DNA from: Marasmius tenuissimus
Lineage: Eukaryota > Basidiomycota > Agaricomycetes > Agaricales > Marasmiaceae
Assembly (NCBI GenBank): GCA_029532415.1
Contig: JAQOTA010000029.1
Span: forward strand, 1-64,000
DNA length: 64,000 nt
Direction: 5' to 3'
The notes under the pieces: generated by a model
What the model saw: only the letters and a program-made list of their open reading frames with translations
Databases searched by the model: none
What the model was told of the DNA's origin: nothing
Shown here: in pieces, positions 23,239 to 33,350 of the stretch
How the letters are laid out: each line of letters opens with the position of its first letter
How positions within the stretch are numbered: position 1 is the first letter of the stretch
Program-made: the position numbers and the translations under genes

Positions 23239-25344
23239 ATGGATGATTTTGTACCACTTCCTGCGCCATCTGCCAACATACCTTGGTCTCCCAACGTCCT
23301 CAATGCTGCTCAGCGATTGTCAGCGATCTTCACCAAAGCAGTCGTCGTACTAGGGCAAGAGGCAGAGGCCGGTCGGCTGGCTATACACAAGGAATTGATA
23401 GAGCATGAAGCGCGACCTTTACTGGAGGCTCTTGAGGTTGAAGCTGCTACTGAAGGTATTCCCAAGGCCTGGGTTCACCTCAATGCAGAGAGATTTGCTC
23501 GATTAGCAGTGCAGTTGGCAAGGGCACACACAACGGCAAAGAATCAGTAATATTCTTCAGTTCTGCAGAGTTGTAAGCTACAAAACTGACCAGCCCATGA
23601 TACTACAGCGAAGACAGAAATGTTTTCATACCAAAGCCCGTGCAATTGGTTCGCAACAAAAAACGCGGTCCACCTTCAAAGGTCATTGACTCTGGTTTCC
23701 TGTGGGAGGCCATGAAATCGGGGCGTCGAATAACCATTGCAAAGCTGACACGGGCCCTACCTGTTCACCGAAATACGATCAGGAAATATATCAAAGTATG
23801 TCTTTCAGTCTTTCAACAGCAATGCACAGCTGATTTGAAGTAGAGTTATGGACTCGAAGACTGGAGATTCAGCCGAATCTCAAATCGCAACCTGGATAAT
23901 ATAGTTCGGAATTACCGGCGTGAGCATCCTAGTTCAGGACTTTCATATCTCATTGGCCATCTGCAGTCACATCACGACCTTAGACTCCAACGCCATCGAG
24001 TTCTTGCTTCAATTGCGCGTGTGGACGGACTAGGGATAATACTCCGACGAAATCGTGCCATACGTAGGCGCAAGTATAGGGTGTTGCGACCGAATGCCTT
24101 GTGGCATATTGACGGCCATCATAAGCTAATACTATGGGGAATAGTTATACATGGTATTGTGGATGGGTATGGACGTGATGTAAGTGTTTTGACTTGATTG
24201 ACATTTGGATACGATCTCTGAATGGCTTCTTCAGGTTATGGGACTGCATGCGAGTACCAATAACCGTGCCGGTACAGTGCTGCAAGTCTTTCATGGCGCA
24301 GTTGAACACTACGGGACACCTTCAAGAACGAGAGGTGACTACGGAACTGAGAACAAGCTAGTCGCACTGTATATGATCTTGACTCGGGGAGCCAACCGAG
24401 GGTCATTCATCTGGGGATCGTGAGCTTCCAATAGATTTATAGATATTCTTTATGCTGACTACTGCGGCTGGTCCCATGGCACCTAGGTCGACTCGGAATA
24501 CGCGAATTGAGTGCTTGTGGGTGGAGGTTGGACGGCAGTTTGCACGACCGTGGAGAGCGTTCTTCTTCAGGCTTGAAGCTATACACAATCTAATGCGCTC
24601 CAACGATCGACATATCTGGCTCCTCCAATTTCTCTTCCTTGAAATGATCAATGTTGACTGCAAAACATTCCAACAGGAATGGAATAGCCATCCTATATCG
24701 GGCAAAGGCCATAACACGTCCCCAAATGTACATATTCACATTACAATCACGATAGCCGGCTCTCTGATAATGAAGAGCAGGATATGCGCTTCCTCGGAAT
24801 GACCACTGAGGGCGTATATGTTGATGATTGCGCCGGAATGTCATCGTCAGAAATTCATGATCACTATGGGGCAGATGTCGACCATCAAGAGCGTCCCTCC
24901 AACCAAACTGGAGCCGGAAGCTTATCTGACGAGGACTTTTCGGATGTCAGTGAATCAGAGTTGGACTCCGGTGATGAAGATTCCGATCTCGAAGGAATCG
25001 ACCTACCACCGTCTGCACGACAAGTTTTTGATGGCTTAGATGGCCTGATGCAGCGCGTACACGTCAAGCGCTACCCATGTCCCTTCAACCAGGACGAACT
25101 TGGGCTATTCATTCAAGCTCTGGCTACAGCAGAGGAGGAGGACCTTGAACCTCGAGGGTTTGGGGTCTTGCCCGAGGAATGGGAGAATGGCCGTTACCCG
25201 GCATACGAGTTGCTGAAGACTGGAAAGAAGGGGACGAAGGAGCTTCGTGTGGATCTACCAGACCATGTATGGCGCCCCAGGGCAATGAAGTGGGCGCGCG
25301 CATTGGTACTAATGGAGTATATGTTGGAGAGTTCTTCACATTAA
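23239..25344 (+). CDS. Integrase-core (rve-like) domain protein, 606 aa
   Basis: Six exons join in frame: 23239..23546, 23609..23795, 23844..24179, 24235..24419, 24487..24727 and 24781..25344. Around residues 130-170 lies a helix-turn-helix-like segment (TIAKLTRALPVHRNTIRKYI). The catalytic core follows: WHIDGHHKL carries the first Asp, RGDYGTEN the second, and NTRIECLW the Glu, with 34 residues between the second Asp and the Glu, as expected for a DDE integrase. The pattern matches stand-alone integrase-core proteins common in basidiomycetes, related to Ginger-type and retroviral integrases. The C-terminal 180 residues are acidic, then DxxEEW-like. There are no LTRs, inverted repeats, gag or RT nearby, introns are intact and no stop interrupts it. 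It is therefore probably a host gene derived from a transposon, or a low-copy DNA transposon whose ends are not visible. Confidence 0.8.
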
Positions 25345-25428
25345 GTAGACAGATATAGCACTATAATAAAAACAACAATACGTATGTTCTTGTACCCTAT
25401 CCGAGCCTTGCTACCAATACTTGCTATA

Positions 25429-27134
25429 CTACGTACAATACCCATTGTCCTCAATCAAAATCTCACTCGCCAATGAATACAGTTTCAGTCGCTCAGCGAT
25501 AGCGGTCCTCTTTCGTTCTGCAAGCTGCTCCCGTTCAGCAGCAGAACTTGATTTGATGGCCTTGTCCGTTCAAAACCCATTCTCCACCCAACGAAATATT
25601 GCACCAGCTGTGTACTGAGTGAATGATGTGCGAACATCCCCTATACGACGCAACAAATCGTTAGAATCATACTAGAGAGAGGGGGTCTGAGCAGAATTTA
25701 CCTGGTGCAATACCTGTATTGAAGTGGGTGACACAAGCCGACGGTATTGCAGCTGTAGACGCATGAGGAAAATTGACCACAAGCTTGAACTCCTTCAGGA
25801 CCAGATGTGCACTACGGGTGGGGTCGAAGCGTCCAAATGCGGTGATAACGCAAAGCCCGAATGGCCAGTTCATGTGATCGCGATGCTGGATAGTGCGGAC
25901 TCATCCCCCAAAGTTGAATGCAGCAGCGGTGAAGATGCTGCGGGTAAAGTTGCGAGTCAAATGCCGGAGCTTATCATACATTGCTTCGACGGTCTTTTTG
26001 TACTCTGCATGAAGTTTAGGCTCCCAGAGCTGGACCACACCTATACGGACGTTCAGATCAATGGAAAACTGCTGCAACTGCCACTGTTGATGAGGCATGA
26101 TACTCACGGTTATGGTAGCCATTGAGGCGCAAGAGCGCTGGATGCAAAACCAATTGGCCTAAAATCCCGTCGATTTCCTTTCCATTCGACAAAACGACAG
26201 GAGTTTGACTTCCCATGCCCATTGTGACTCTGCAGTTGTAAGCGTGAAATTTACCTCGCTTGTGGTTTTCGTCCAGGTCCTGAGTCCAGTCCATCCTCTC
26301 TGAAATCTCCATCATGCTCTCAAAAATGGCCATCATCTCTTCAACGAAATCACTGCGGTTGGGTCGCCCCGCAAGGAAAGCAACGATCCGGCCTTTAAAG
26401 TCAACAATCAACAACGGGTGGCTTCCAGAGACACAACGTCAGCGAGCAGATTCGCAAAATCTCAGAAGTCAAATCACTCACATGCCATCCCAGGGAATGT
26501 GAACATAGCCCAGGTTGATAAGCTCCTGTAAGGTATATTCCTTTTCCTTTTCTTCCTTCGACCCAAAGGTTTTCTTTCCCCCAGGCTTCCCGGAATGAGC
26601 ACCCTTGGCAGCATCAAGGTCAGCAGCATCAGTGTTGAGGCGAATTGCCTTTGCAGTGTGAATGGCCTCCTCTATGGTTCGTTGGCTTGGTGATCCTGCA
26701 GCATCCGCGCTCTCAGCGTCGGTCTTTCGTTTCCCTATGCACTGATTCTTCCATTTCCAGTGATTGTGACTCATTTTTGGTTCAGCTGGAGCTGAATCCA
26801 CCGGTAGAGCCGTTGCTGAATGACGATCAGCCACGGGAGACGGTTGTGAATCAGGGTATCTGGGTTCAGGAACTGGGCGCCCAGATGCAGTGTGGGCTGA
26901 AGTGCTGAGGTCGGCTGCAATGGAGGTGTCCGATAGCTCTTGCTCGCATTCGGCATGCTCAACGAGAGCATCGTGGTCGAACGATGGTGGAAGTTGAAAG
27001 ATTTTGATGGGTTTCTGAGTTTCGCAGGGCCAATCTTCAGAAGATACGGTGGCCACTTTGTCACGAGAAACAGAGGTGGCTGAAGTTCCTAGAGGTAAAG
27101 GAGCGGCCTCCTTTTTTACGGGCTTTTTAACCAT
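25429..27134 (-). pseudogene. TET/JBP-like 2-oxoglutarate/Fe(II) dioxygenase, two in-frame TGA stops
   Basis: Four exons (27134..26482, 26421..26108, 26040..25702, 25640..25429) join in frame to 505 codons. The N-terminal 230 residues are charged and low-complexity. Exon 2 begins LLIVDFKGRIVAFLAGRP. The catalytic part keeps the iron-binding HRD (in HRDHMNWPFG), GLCVITAFGRFDP, IPSACVTHFN with the second His, and RTSFTQYTAGAIFRWV with the likely 2-oxoglutarate-binding Arg. This order matches, as I recall it, the fungal TET/JBP family, which oxidises 5-methylcytosine and is expanded in mushrooms together with KDZ transposons. TGA codons interrupt it at 25903-25901, just before the HRD, and at 25572-25570, just after FRWVENGF. 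Each could come from CGA by one C-to-T change. It is convergent with the integrase-core gene, 85 bp apart. Confidence 0.6.
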
Positions 27135-28013
27135 CTTCAAGGGATTATGAGCAAAATTTTGCACGGCACAAGTTAGAAAACACGTACTGATCGTAGAAAG
27201 TACCGCGTTCTTTGGAGCATGGGGCCTGGGTGAGTCTGTTCAGAGAGGAAAGTTAGCGCGGCCTGCGGAGTATGCACAAGGTATAGTATAGGAAGGCAAG
27301 ATGGGCTCATTCAACACCCTGATGAAGTCAGTGGTAACGCCGTTTGTCTCTAACTCTCCGCTCCTTCACCCCAGGCTAGCCCCCATTGGGGCGGAGGCAT
27401 TCCCCGGGGTGAAACAGTCGAAAAGTAGAAACACACGGAGTGACCACCGACTACCAACTGAACTGCCAGCTAGATTATCAAGCGCACCCTGGAATACAAC
27501 CCGGAATGTGGGAAGGCATACCTTTCTGCGTGTACTTTGCTTGGGGAACGTTGGGTGGCCTGCGAGGACAAAGGGTTCAGGTTTTTATATGTTTCCAAAG
27601 CCCGACAAACAAGGTATGTCCCACGCCCGTATACAATGCGGGCACGAGGCTGACCCGAAAAACTAGAAGCAAGTCGCACTTGATTCCATCAATACCAATG
27701 CATCTAAAACACTGGAAGCTGAAGGTTAATTCCCAAAGACATATCCGCCGACGTATCATATTGTATGTACATGCCGACAGACTTGTAACTACAGCGACAG
27801 CGTGTCATAGGAAGAACATAAGTAGGTGAAAAACCATGCCGGGAGTGCCTGCTACCAGAGACGATACAAGACGCATAGCCTGCCAGTTGAATGGCGAAAG
27901 GCTGGGGTTGGCACAACGTGCTGAGCAGCAGTGAATAATCAGTGTGAGTGAACATAAAAAAACAGCAGGCTCAGAGCGAACGGCGGGCAAAAAACACCAT
28001 CAAAAGATCGGAA
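27135..28013. other. Intergenic region
   Basis: No supported gene. Two overlapping plus-strand frames (27301-27666 and 27440-27829) lie in different phases with no splice logic and no recognisable product, so they are not called. Confidence 0.45.
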
Positions 28014-29119
28014 TTAAAAATCGAGATTGGGTTTGTTAGAGAATGGATCGTCATCTGGACGAGGTTTGGAGAAGTAAGGGTCAATAGACGATTGTCCTTC
28101 GATTTTTGGAGGTGTGGTCGCCACAAATGTGCTGAACGCGAATGAGAAACCACCATCTGTATCCTCCACATTGCTTCCATCGTTCCCAACGGCGTATCCG
28201 ATACCTCCCTCACCCTCGACAGCTCCTGCGGTGCCTTGAACTATAGCACCGTATTCCTCCATATTGACTTCGAAGCCGTCCGAGTCCACACTAGAGTCAA
28301 CTTCGATTTCTTCCTTAATATTGGCCGCAACTTTCTTACGGGGTCTCAAGACGACTTGGGAGTCCGTGTCTTCTCGGCAAGTTCAATCAGTACTGCAGGT
28401 ACAATAGATGAATAGAATTCAATACTTACCGGTGGACGCCTCGTCATCAGAGGGGATTTTCCGCTTGTACTTGCGTCCGTCGTTCTTTCCTTTTGATGGC
28501 GGTGTGGGAGTTGGGGATTCCACTACACCAAAAGGAACGTAGTTAGTTCATATTAAGCTGCACTTGAAAATGTACAGACCCTTATAGCTGTAGTCATCAT
28601 CGTCGGAGTCAATGACAGCAGCAATATTTGTTGCTCCCCAACTCGAGACGACACTGGGAGGGATCTCTTTTCGGGACACTATAAGGGTTAAAGGCGCCTT
28701 TTTAGCTTCGCTATTCAAAGCAAGGTCTGAGCTGTAAAAAACGTACCAAGAATAAGTTGGTTGCTGGAAATACCCTTCCCGGTGGGTCCCTCACTCAGGC
28801 GTCTGAGCTCTTGTCCATTGGGTTCAAGAGTGGTCTGATATAACTTGATTTTTGCGGACTTGCCCGGGCCTTCTGTATAGCCGAAGATGTACGGTGGGTA
28901 GTCTTTTTTCCACGACGCAGCAAGGTATTCGAATGGTTTCGGGAGATTCTTGCGAATGACTGCGTCAATGTCTTCGAAGGATGCATCCGAAGGTATGTCG
29001 ATTTTTGTTGATTGGATGGCATGGCCGAGGCTACAAGCCTCAAACCATTTATGGCGAGTGATGGCTGCAGACGACCGGGGAACAATGAGCTTCGCGCTGT
29101 CATCTTTTGGATTTGGGAC
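28014..29119 (-). pseudogene. 3' part of a gene of unknown function, cut off near a copia insertion
   Basis: Four exons join in frame: 29119..28747, 28678..28580, 28522..28430 and 28369..28014, giving 306 codons plus a stop. The first begins after a clear acceptor (CCCTTTTAG) and reads VPNPKDDSAKLIVPRSSAA, then TRHKWFEACSLGHAI and PFEYLAASWKKDYPPYIFGY. The second has an acidic patch (VIDSDDDDYSY), the third a basic one (KGKNDGRKYKRK), and the last exon is acidic and Gly-rich. No ATG exon is found upstream because copia sequence begins within about 100-200 bp. The N-terminus is therefore probably missing or displaced by the insertion. Function unknown; mixed acidic and basic tracts suggest a nuclear protein. 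Confidence 0.55.
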
Positions 29120-29280
29120 CTAAAAGGGATTGAAAATGAGCTCGAATTCTACAGCTTTTCAAGCCGTCTCTGATAGACGCTCAGCACTTCATGACATTTG
29201 GTGAACAACGAGACCCAAATAATCCCTTGTACATTGTGCGTGATATGGAGAAAAATTCTACATAGAGAGATGCCACGGGT

Positions 29281-31044
29281 GATAGAGAACCCATGGATCC
29301 ACCTACTACTCGTAGGAGAGGCAGACCCAGAAAGATTCCTGGGACTAATCGTGCCAGTCTGTCTACCATGTGTAACTCCAGGGGGAGTCAGCCCAATAGC
29401 TTAGTGCAACAATTATCCCAGGAAGGGGGAGTAGGTTTCGTGATTTATCTGTTGAATCGGGCAGTTCCCATTCACGATGACCTCACCGATATGTCTAACG
29501 TTTGAGAGTGGACTCTCCGTGACATACTGAAGCTGCCAGCTGAGCAGCAGAGAGAATGGAAGGCCGCTTGCCGCGATGAACTAGAGGCTCTTTGCAAGCG
29601 CAAGGTCTTCAAATTGGTTGACCTACCTAAAGGTCACAAGGCTGTCAAAAACAGATGGGTGTTTGACATTAAGTCAGGCGGTCAAAAGAAAGCTCGACTT
29701 GTTGCCAAGGGTTTCTCTCAGGTCAAAGGTGTCGACTTTGATGAGATCTTCTCACCAGTTGTGCAGTTTGAAACTGTACGGATGATGCTCGCACTTGCAG
29801 CTCTCAAAAACTGGCACAATCAGGCATTGGATGTGAAGAACGCCTTTCTTTATGGCGAACTTAAAGAAGAGATATATATGGATCAACCTGAAGGTTTCAA
29901 GGTTAAGGGTCAGGAAGGCAAAGTCTATCGCCTTCACTGTGCATTATATGGACTGAAGCAAGCCGCTCTTGAGTGGTAGTGCCCTCAGCTCGTCCATGGA
30001 AATAATGGGTTTCAAATGCTTAACTTCCGATGCAGGTCTCTTCATCTGCAAAGATCGTGAGACTGGTGATGAATGTATCGCTTTGATCTATGTCAACGAT
30101 GCATTATTCCTTGGACCCAACAAAGCCTTTGTCAAAAGAAGAAAGCCGAGTTTATGGCTCATTGGGAATGCCGTGATCCTGGAGAAGTCAAAGAGTTCTT
30201 GCATATGTGTATTCATCACAAAGGCTGTAAAATCCCTCTTGATCAGACCAACTATTTGAAGAGAGTCTTGAAGTGATTTGGCATGCAGAATGCAAAAGCA
30301 GCTGATACTCCTCTTCCCGCCGGCTATATTCCACAACCCAATGAAGGTCCTGTTGATCCCGAATGTTGCGCTCGATATCAATCAGTGATTGGATCACTTT
30401 TGTATATCATGCTTGGCACTCGTCCAGATATTGCCTACGCTGTTACAAAGCTTTCTCAATTTTCTGCTAATCCATCGCAGGATCACCTGAAGAAGGCGCT
30501 TTATATTTGCCAATATCTTGCAGGAACTCCAGACTATGCACTGGTCTATGATGGAGCCTCTGACAGAGGTTTATTAGCATTCATTGATTCAGATTGGGCT
30601 GCTGATCCTGCCAAATGTCAGTCGATCACGGGCTATTTCTTCAAATTGGCAGGTGGCATCTTCTGTTGGCAATCACGCGCCCAGAAGACTGTTGCGCTTT
30701 CATCCACTGAAGCTGAATACATGGTGCTATCCAACTGTAGTCATCAGGCTGTGTGGATTCGACAGTTACTCTCTGGACTTGGGATTGATATGACTCCCGT
30801 CCCCATATGTGGAGACAATCAAGGCTCGATTTTCATTGCCTCTAACCCAGTTCAAGAATGCCGCACCAAACACATTGATATTCGCTATCATTACATTCGC
30901 GAATGTGTTTCAGACCGCAAGGTCAATCTTTTCTTTATTGATGGTGCCTACAATCCTGCGGACATGTTTACCAAGAATTTGGGTCATGTCAAGTTCTCTG
31001 CCTTTAGAAAACATTTTGGACTTGAATTTTATTTGTCCGAATAG
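29281..31044 (+). pseudogene. Copia-type pol remnant (RT and RNase H), 5'-truncated
   Basis: The coding trace starts between integrase and RT (PPTTRRRGRPRKIPG), continues through QLSQEGGVGFVIYLLNRAVP, the RT fingers ([20 protein letters not shown]), the palm ([30 protein letters not shown]) and YVNDALF. The last stands where the family has YVDD. RNase H follows (FIDSDWAADP, ALSSTEAEYM, GDNQGSIFIASNP, TKHIDIRYHYIRE) and the frame ends at 31044. It is broken by TGA at about 29503, where the intact-length relative at 47.6 kb has Arg (DVREW). TAG follows LEW, and at least two frameshifts and a TGA lie near 30275. Integrase, protease, gag and the 5' LTR are missing. Confidence 0.85.
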
Positions 31045-31085
31045 ACGCTTTGTGCTCTACTTGTGCCGCACTTAGCAAGGGGGAG

Positions 31086-31343
31086 TGTTGAATCTGGACT
31101 ACCGGATATATGGACTGATGTATTGGGCCGCATCTATGCTTCAATTGTTTCTATATGATCTATGCTATTCCTAGTCACTCCCGTTATAGTAGCTACAGCC
31201 ACCTCTGTATAGTATATAAGTAGCTCTGTATCTACATGCAATACCAGTACTTTTACTACTCTTGTTGCTGCCTCTAAGCCTATCTCCAGGTGAGCTAGTC
31301 TGTCCCATGCTACCACTGCGTGGGCAGGACTTCTGCCTCAACA
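31086..31343 (+). repeat. 3' LTR of the truncated copia remnant
   Basis: It starts TGTTGAAT directly after the purine tract AAGGGGGAG and ends CTCAACA, so the ends are inverted (TGTTGA/TCAACA). A TATA-like TATATAAGTAG lies inside. The right boundary is set by the terminal repeat only, since no second LTR or TSD partner is present. Confidence 0.6.
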
Positions 31344-32924
31344 TCCCTACAGCAAAAGAAACGGTGAGTTGCAAGATCAAGTCGACAAGGGGGAGAGAGG
31401 AAGGGGGGGATACCATGAGCAAGAGCAGGAAACTGCCAGTGGAATATTCCAAGTGGTCAGTTCAGTGTGGCATTATTGGGATGGTGACTCACATAGCATT
31501 TAGCCACTGTATAGCCTAGGCGGGTTTTACAGGTAAGTGGGTCATCGAGACACTGACTAGTAACAACAAGAGACGAGTTGTCGGAGCCCATGGTAGTTAA
31601 GCTCTAGAGCTGTAGTTGCACTATTAAAGTCTGGGAAGATTGAAGGTGGCCTGTTTCTTGGAAATGAAGTACTCTACTTGAAGAAATTTGAAGGAAACGC
31701 ATAATCAACACTGCCCTCCCAAGTCCGTCTTAACCACCCGCATACTCCAATCATCACCTGAGAGATTGATTCCAATGGCTATTTATGGATTTGGTTGATG
31801 AGCGCTAGCGACTGGGATTTTGCTCACCAAGTGCCATATCAGTAGATTACCACGTTTGTGAGCCCTGGAAATCCGACCTAGGTTCAAATCGAATACTGGA
31901 TTATTGAGGGCAGAGAATGCGGGAGGATATCGACCTCGCATCGCGTCCACCTGGTATCAGCGACTTAGCCACAGGTCCCCACCGACCACGTATTCACGTA
32001 ATCTACGTCGGAAGGTGAAGCGGTAATCACCGTCGCACTCCCCGCACACTCGTGATAGAACAACACAACCCAGCCACAGACGTCGACACGCTCTGATCGA
32101 CGGCTATCCTGACTCCTGAGTGTCGAAGATATTGCTTCACGCGTCAGGGGTATTTGAGTTAGCTGTATGCAGATCCGGGACCCGTTGGTTTGAGACCATA
32201 TACGAGATAAAGTCAACTTTGGGAAAGTGGAGCAACTCAGGGCGAAATTAACAGGGAGTGCGAGTTGATGGAATCTTCCTGGGGGGTAAAATCCAGCTGA
32301 CAGATGACCGTGACTTCGGTGACTGGTCAGTGACTGTCCGACACTGTCTCTCTTTACTTCTCGTACCAGTGTTTACGACCGTGCATCCCTCTCATCGCAC
32401 AGTGGCCTCTTTCATCTCCCCCACTGATGATCAGAGTCCTCACCGCCTGGTCATACCGAGGTAGGTAACTGTGTTTTCTTGAGGACCTTGTGGTGATGCG
32501 CGGCCTGTCGGGAACAACTGATCAATTTTGTGAGGGGTTCTTGAGATGTCAGATCGACTCAACCGCAGCCTCCACGCGATGTGAAGACACCATTATTTAA
32601 CGGGTCGGAATCTCCTACCACATCCACAAGCCCTCCACAATCATTCAACAAAGTACCTTCCGGTAAAGGCAAAGAAAATGCAACAGCAAGTTGGTGGGGA
32701 AGCTTTGACGTATCTAAAAAGGGGCAGGAGGTACAAACGACAGAGTTGGGGATCATCAAAGACGTCGTCAAATAAGACATTGACGGTGGCATGGATGCAC
32801 GAGGGATTTTGGAGAGTTGTCATGCCGCATGCACAGACAAAGTTATATCCTTCTCTTCCTTATTACAGGAAGAATCTATTAGAGACCATACACCTATCTA
32901 GTAGTTGAAAAATTGGACAGGCGA
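31344..32924. other. Gene-poor stretch
   Basis: No supported gene and no match to the LTRs in this window. Open frames are short and unsupported. Confidence 0.4.
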
Positions 32925-33350
32925 AAAGTGAACAAGTCCAGTCCCAACCAAACTGAGGTGAAAAGCACGGTGAGTGTGGTGAACGCAGTAAACATGCTCA
33001 AGGCACAATGTATTAGATGTCATATTGTTAATACTGAACAGTAGAGTAACAAATAAAACGGGGTGGACAAGGAGGATATGGGATAAAGTGAGCAAACTGG
33101 TTGGGGAACAGCAATGAGTGAACAGAGGTGAACGAAGAGTGAACCACTGAACCAGGATGAGCGAGTGAACTGGGAAAATTAGGACAGGGTTGGAGTAAAT
33201 GACAGTGAACAGAGTGAGCAACAACGCATGAAGTGAATGATGTATTCTCGTTACATACTGAGTGAACAATGCAACACAGGTGAATATACTGACTGTGCAG
33301 AGTTGTGAGCAAAGTGAGTGAAGGGACCAACAGTGAACGACTCACGTTGT
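32925..33350 (-). repeat. GTGAAC-rich tract (GTTCAC motif on the minus strand)
   Basis: Dense GTGAAC/AGTGAAC words, all in the orientation opposite to the 14.6-15.8 kb tract. The frames 32898-33345 on the minus strand are Ser/Leu/His-rich products of the repeat and are not called as genes. Confidence 0.7.

Noticed and set aside
27301..27829. Two plus-strand ORFs of about 120 codons
   Set aside because: Overlapping in different phases, no recognisable product, no splice continuity.
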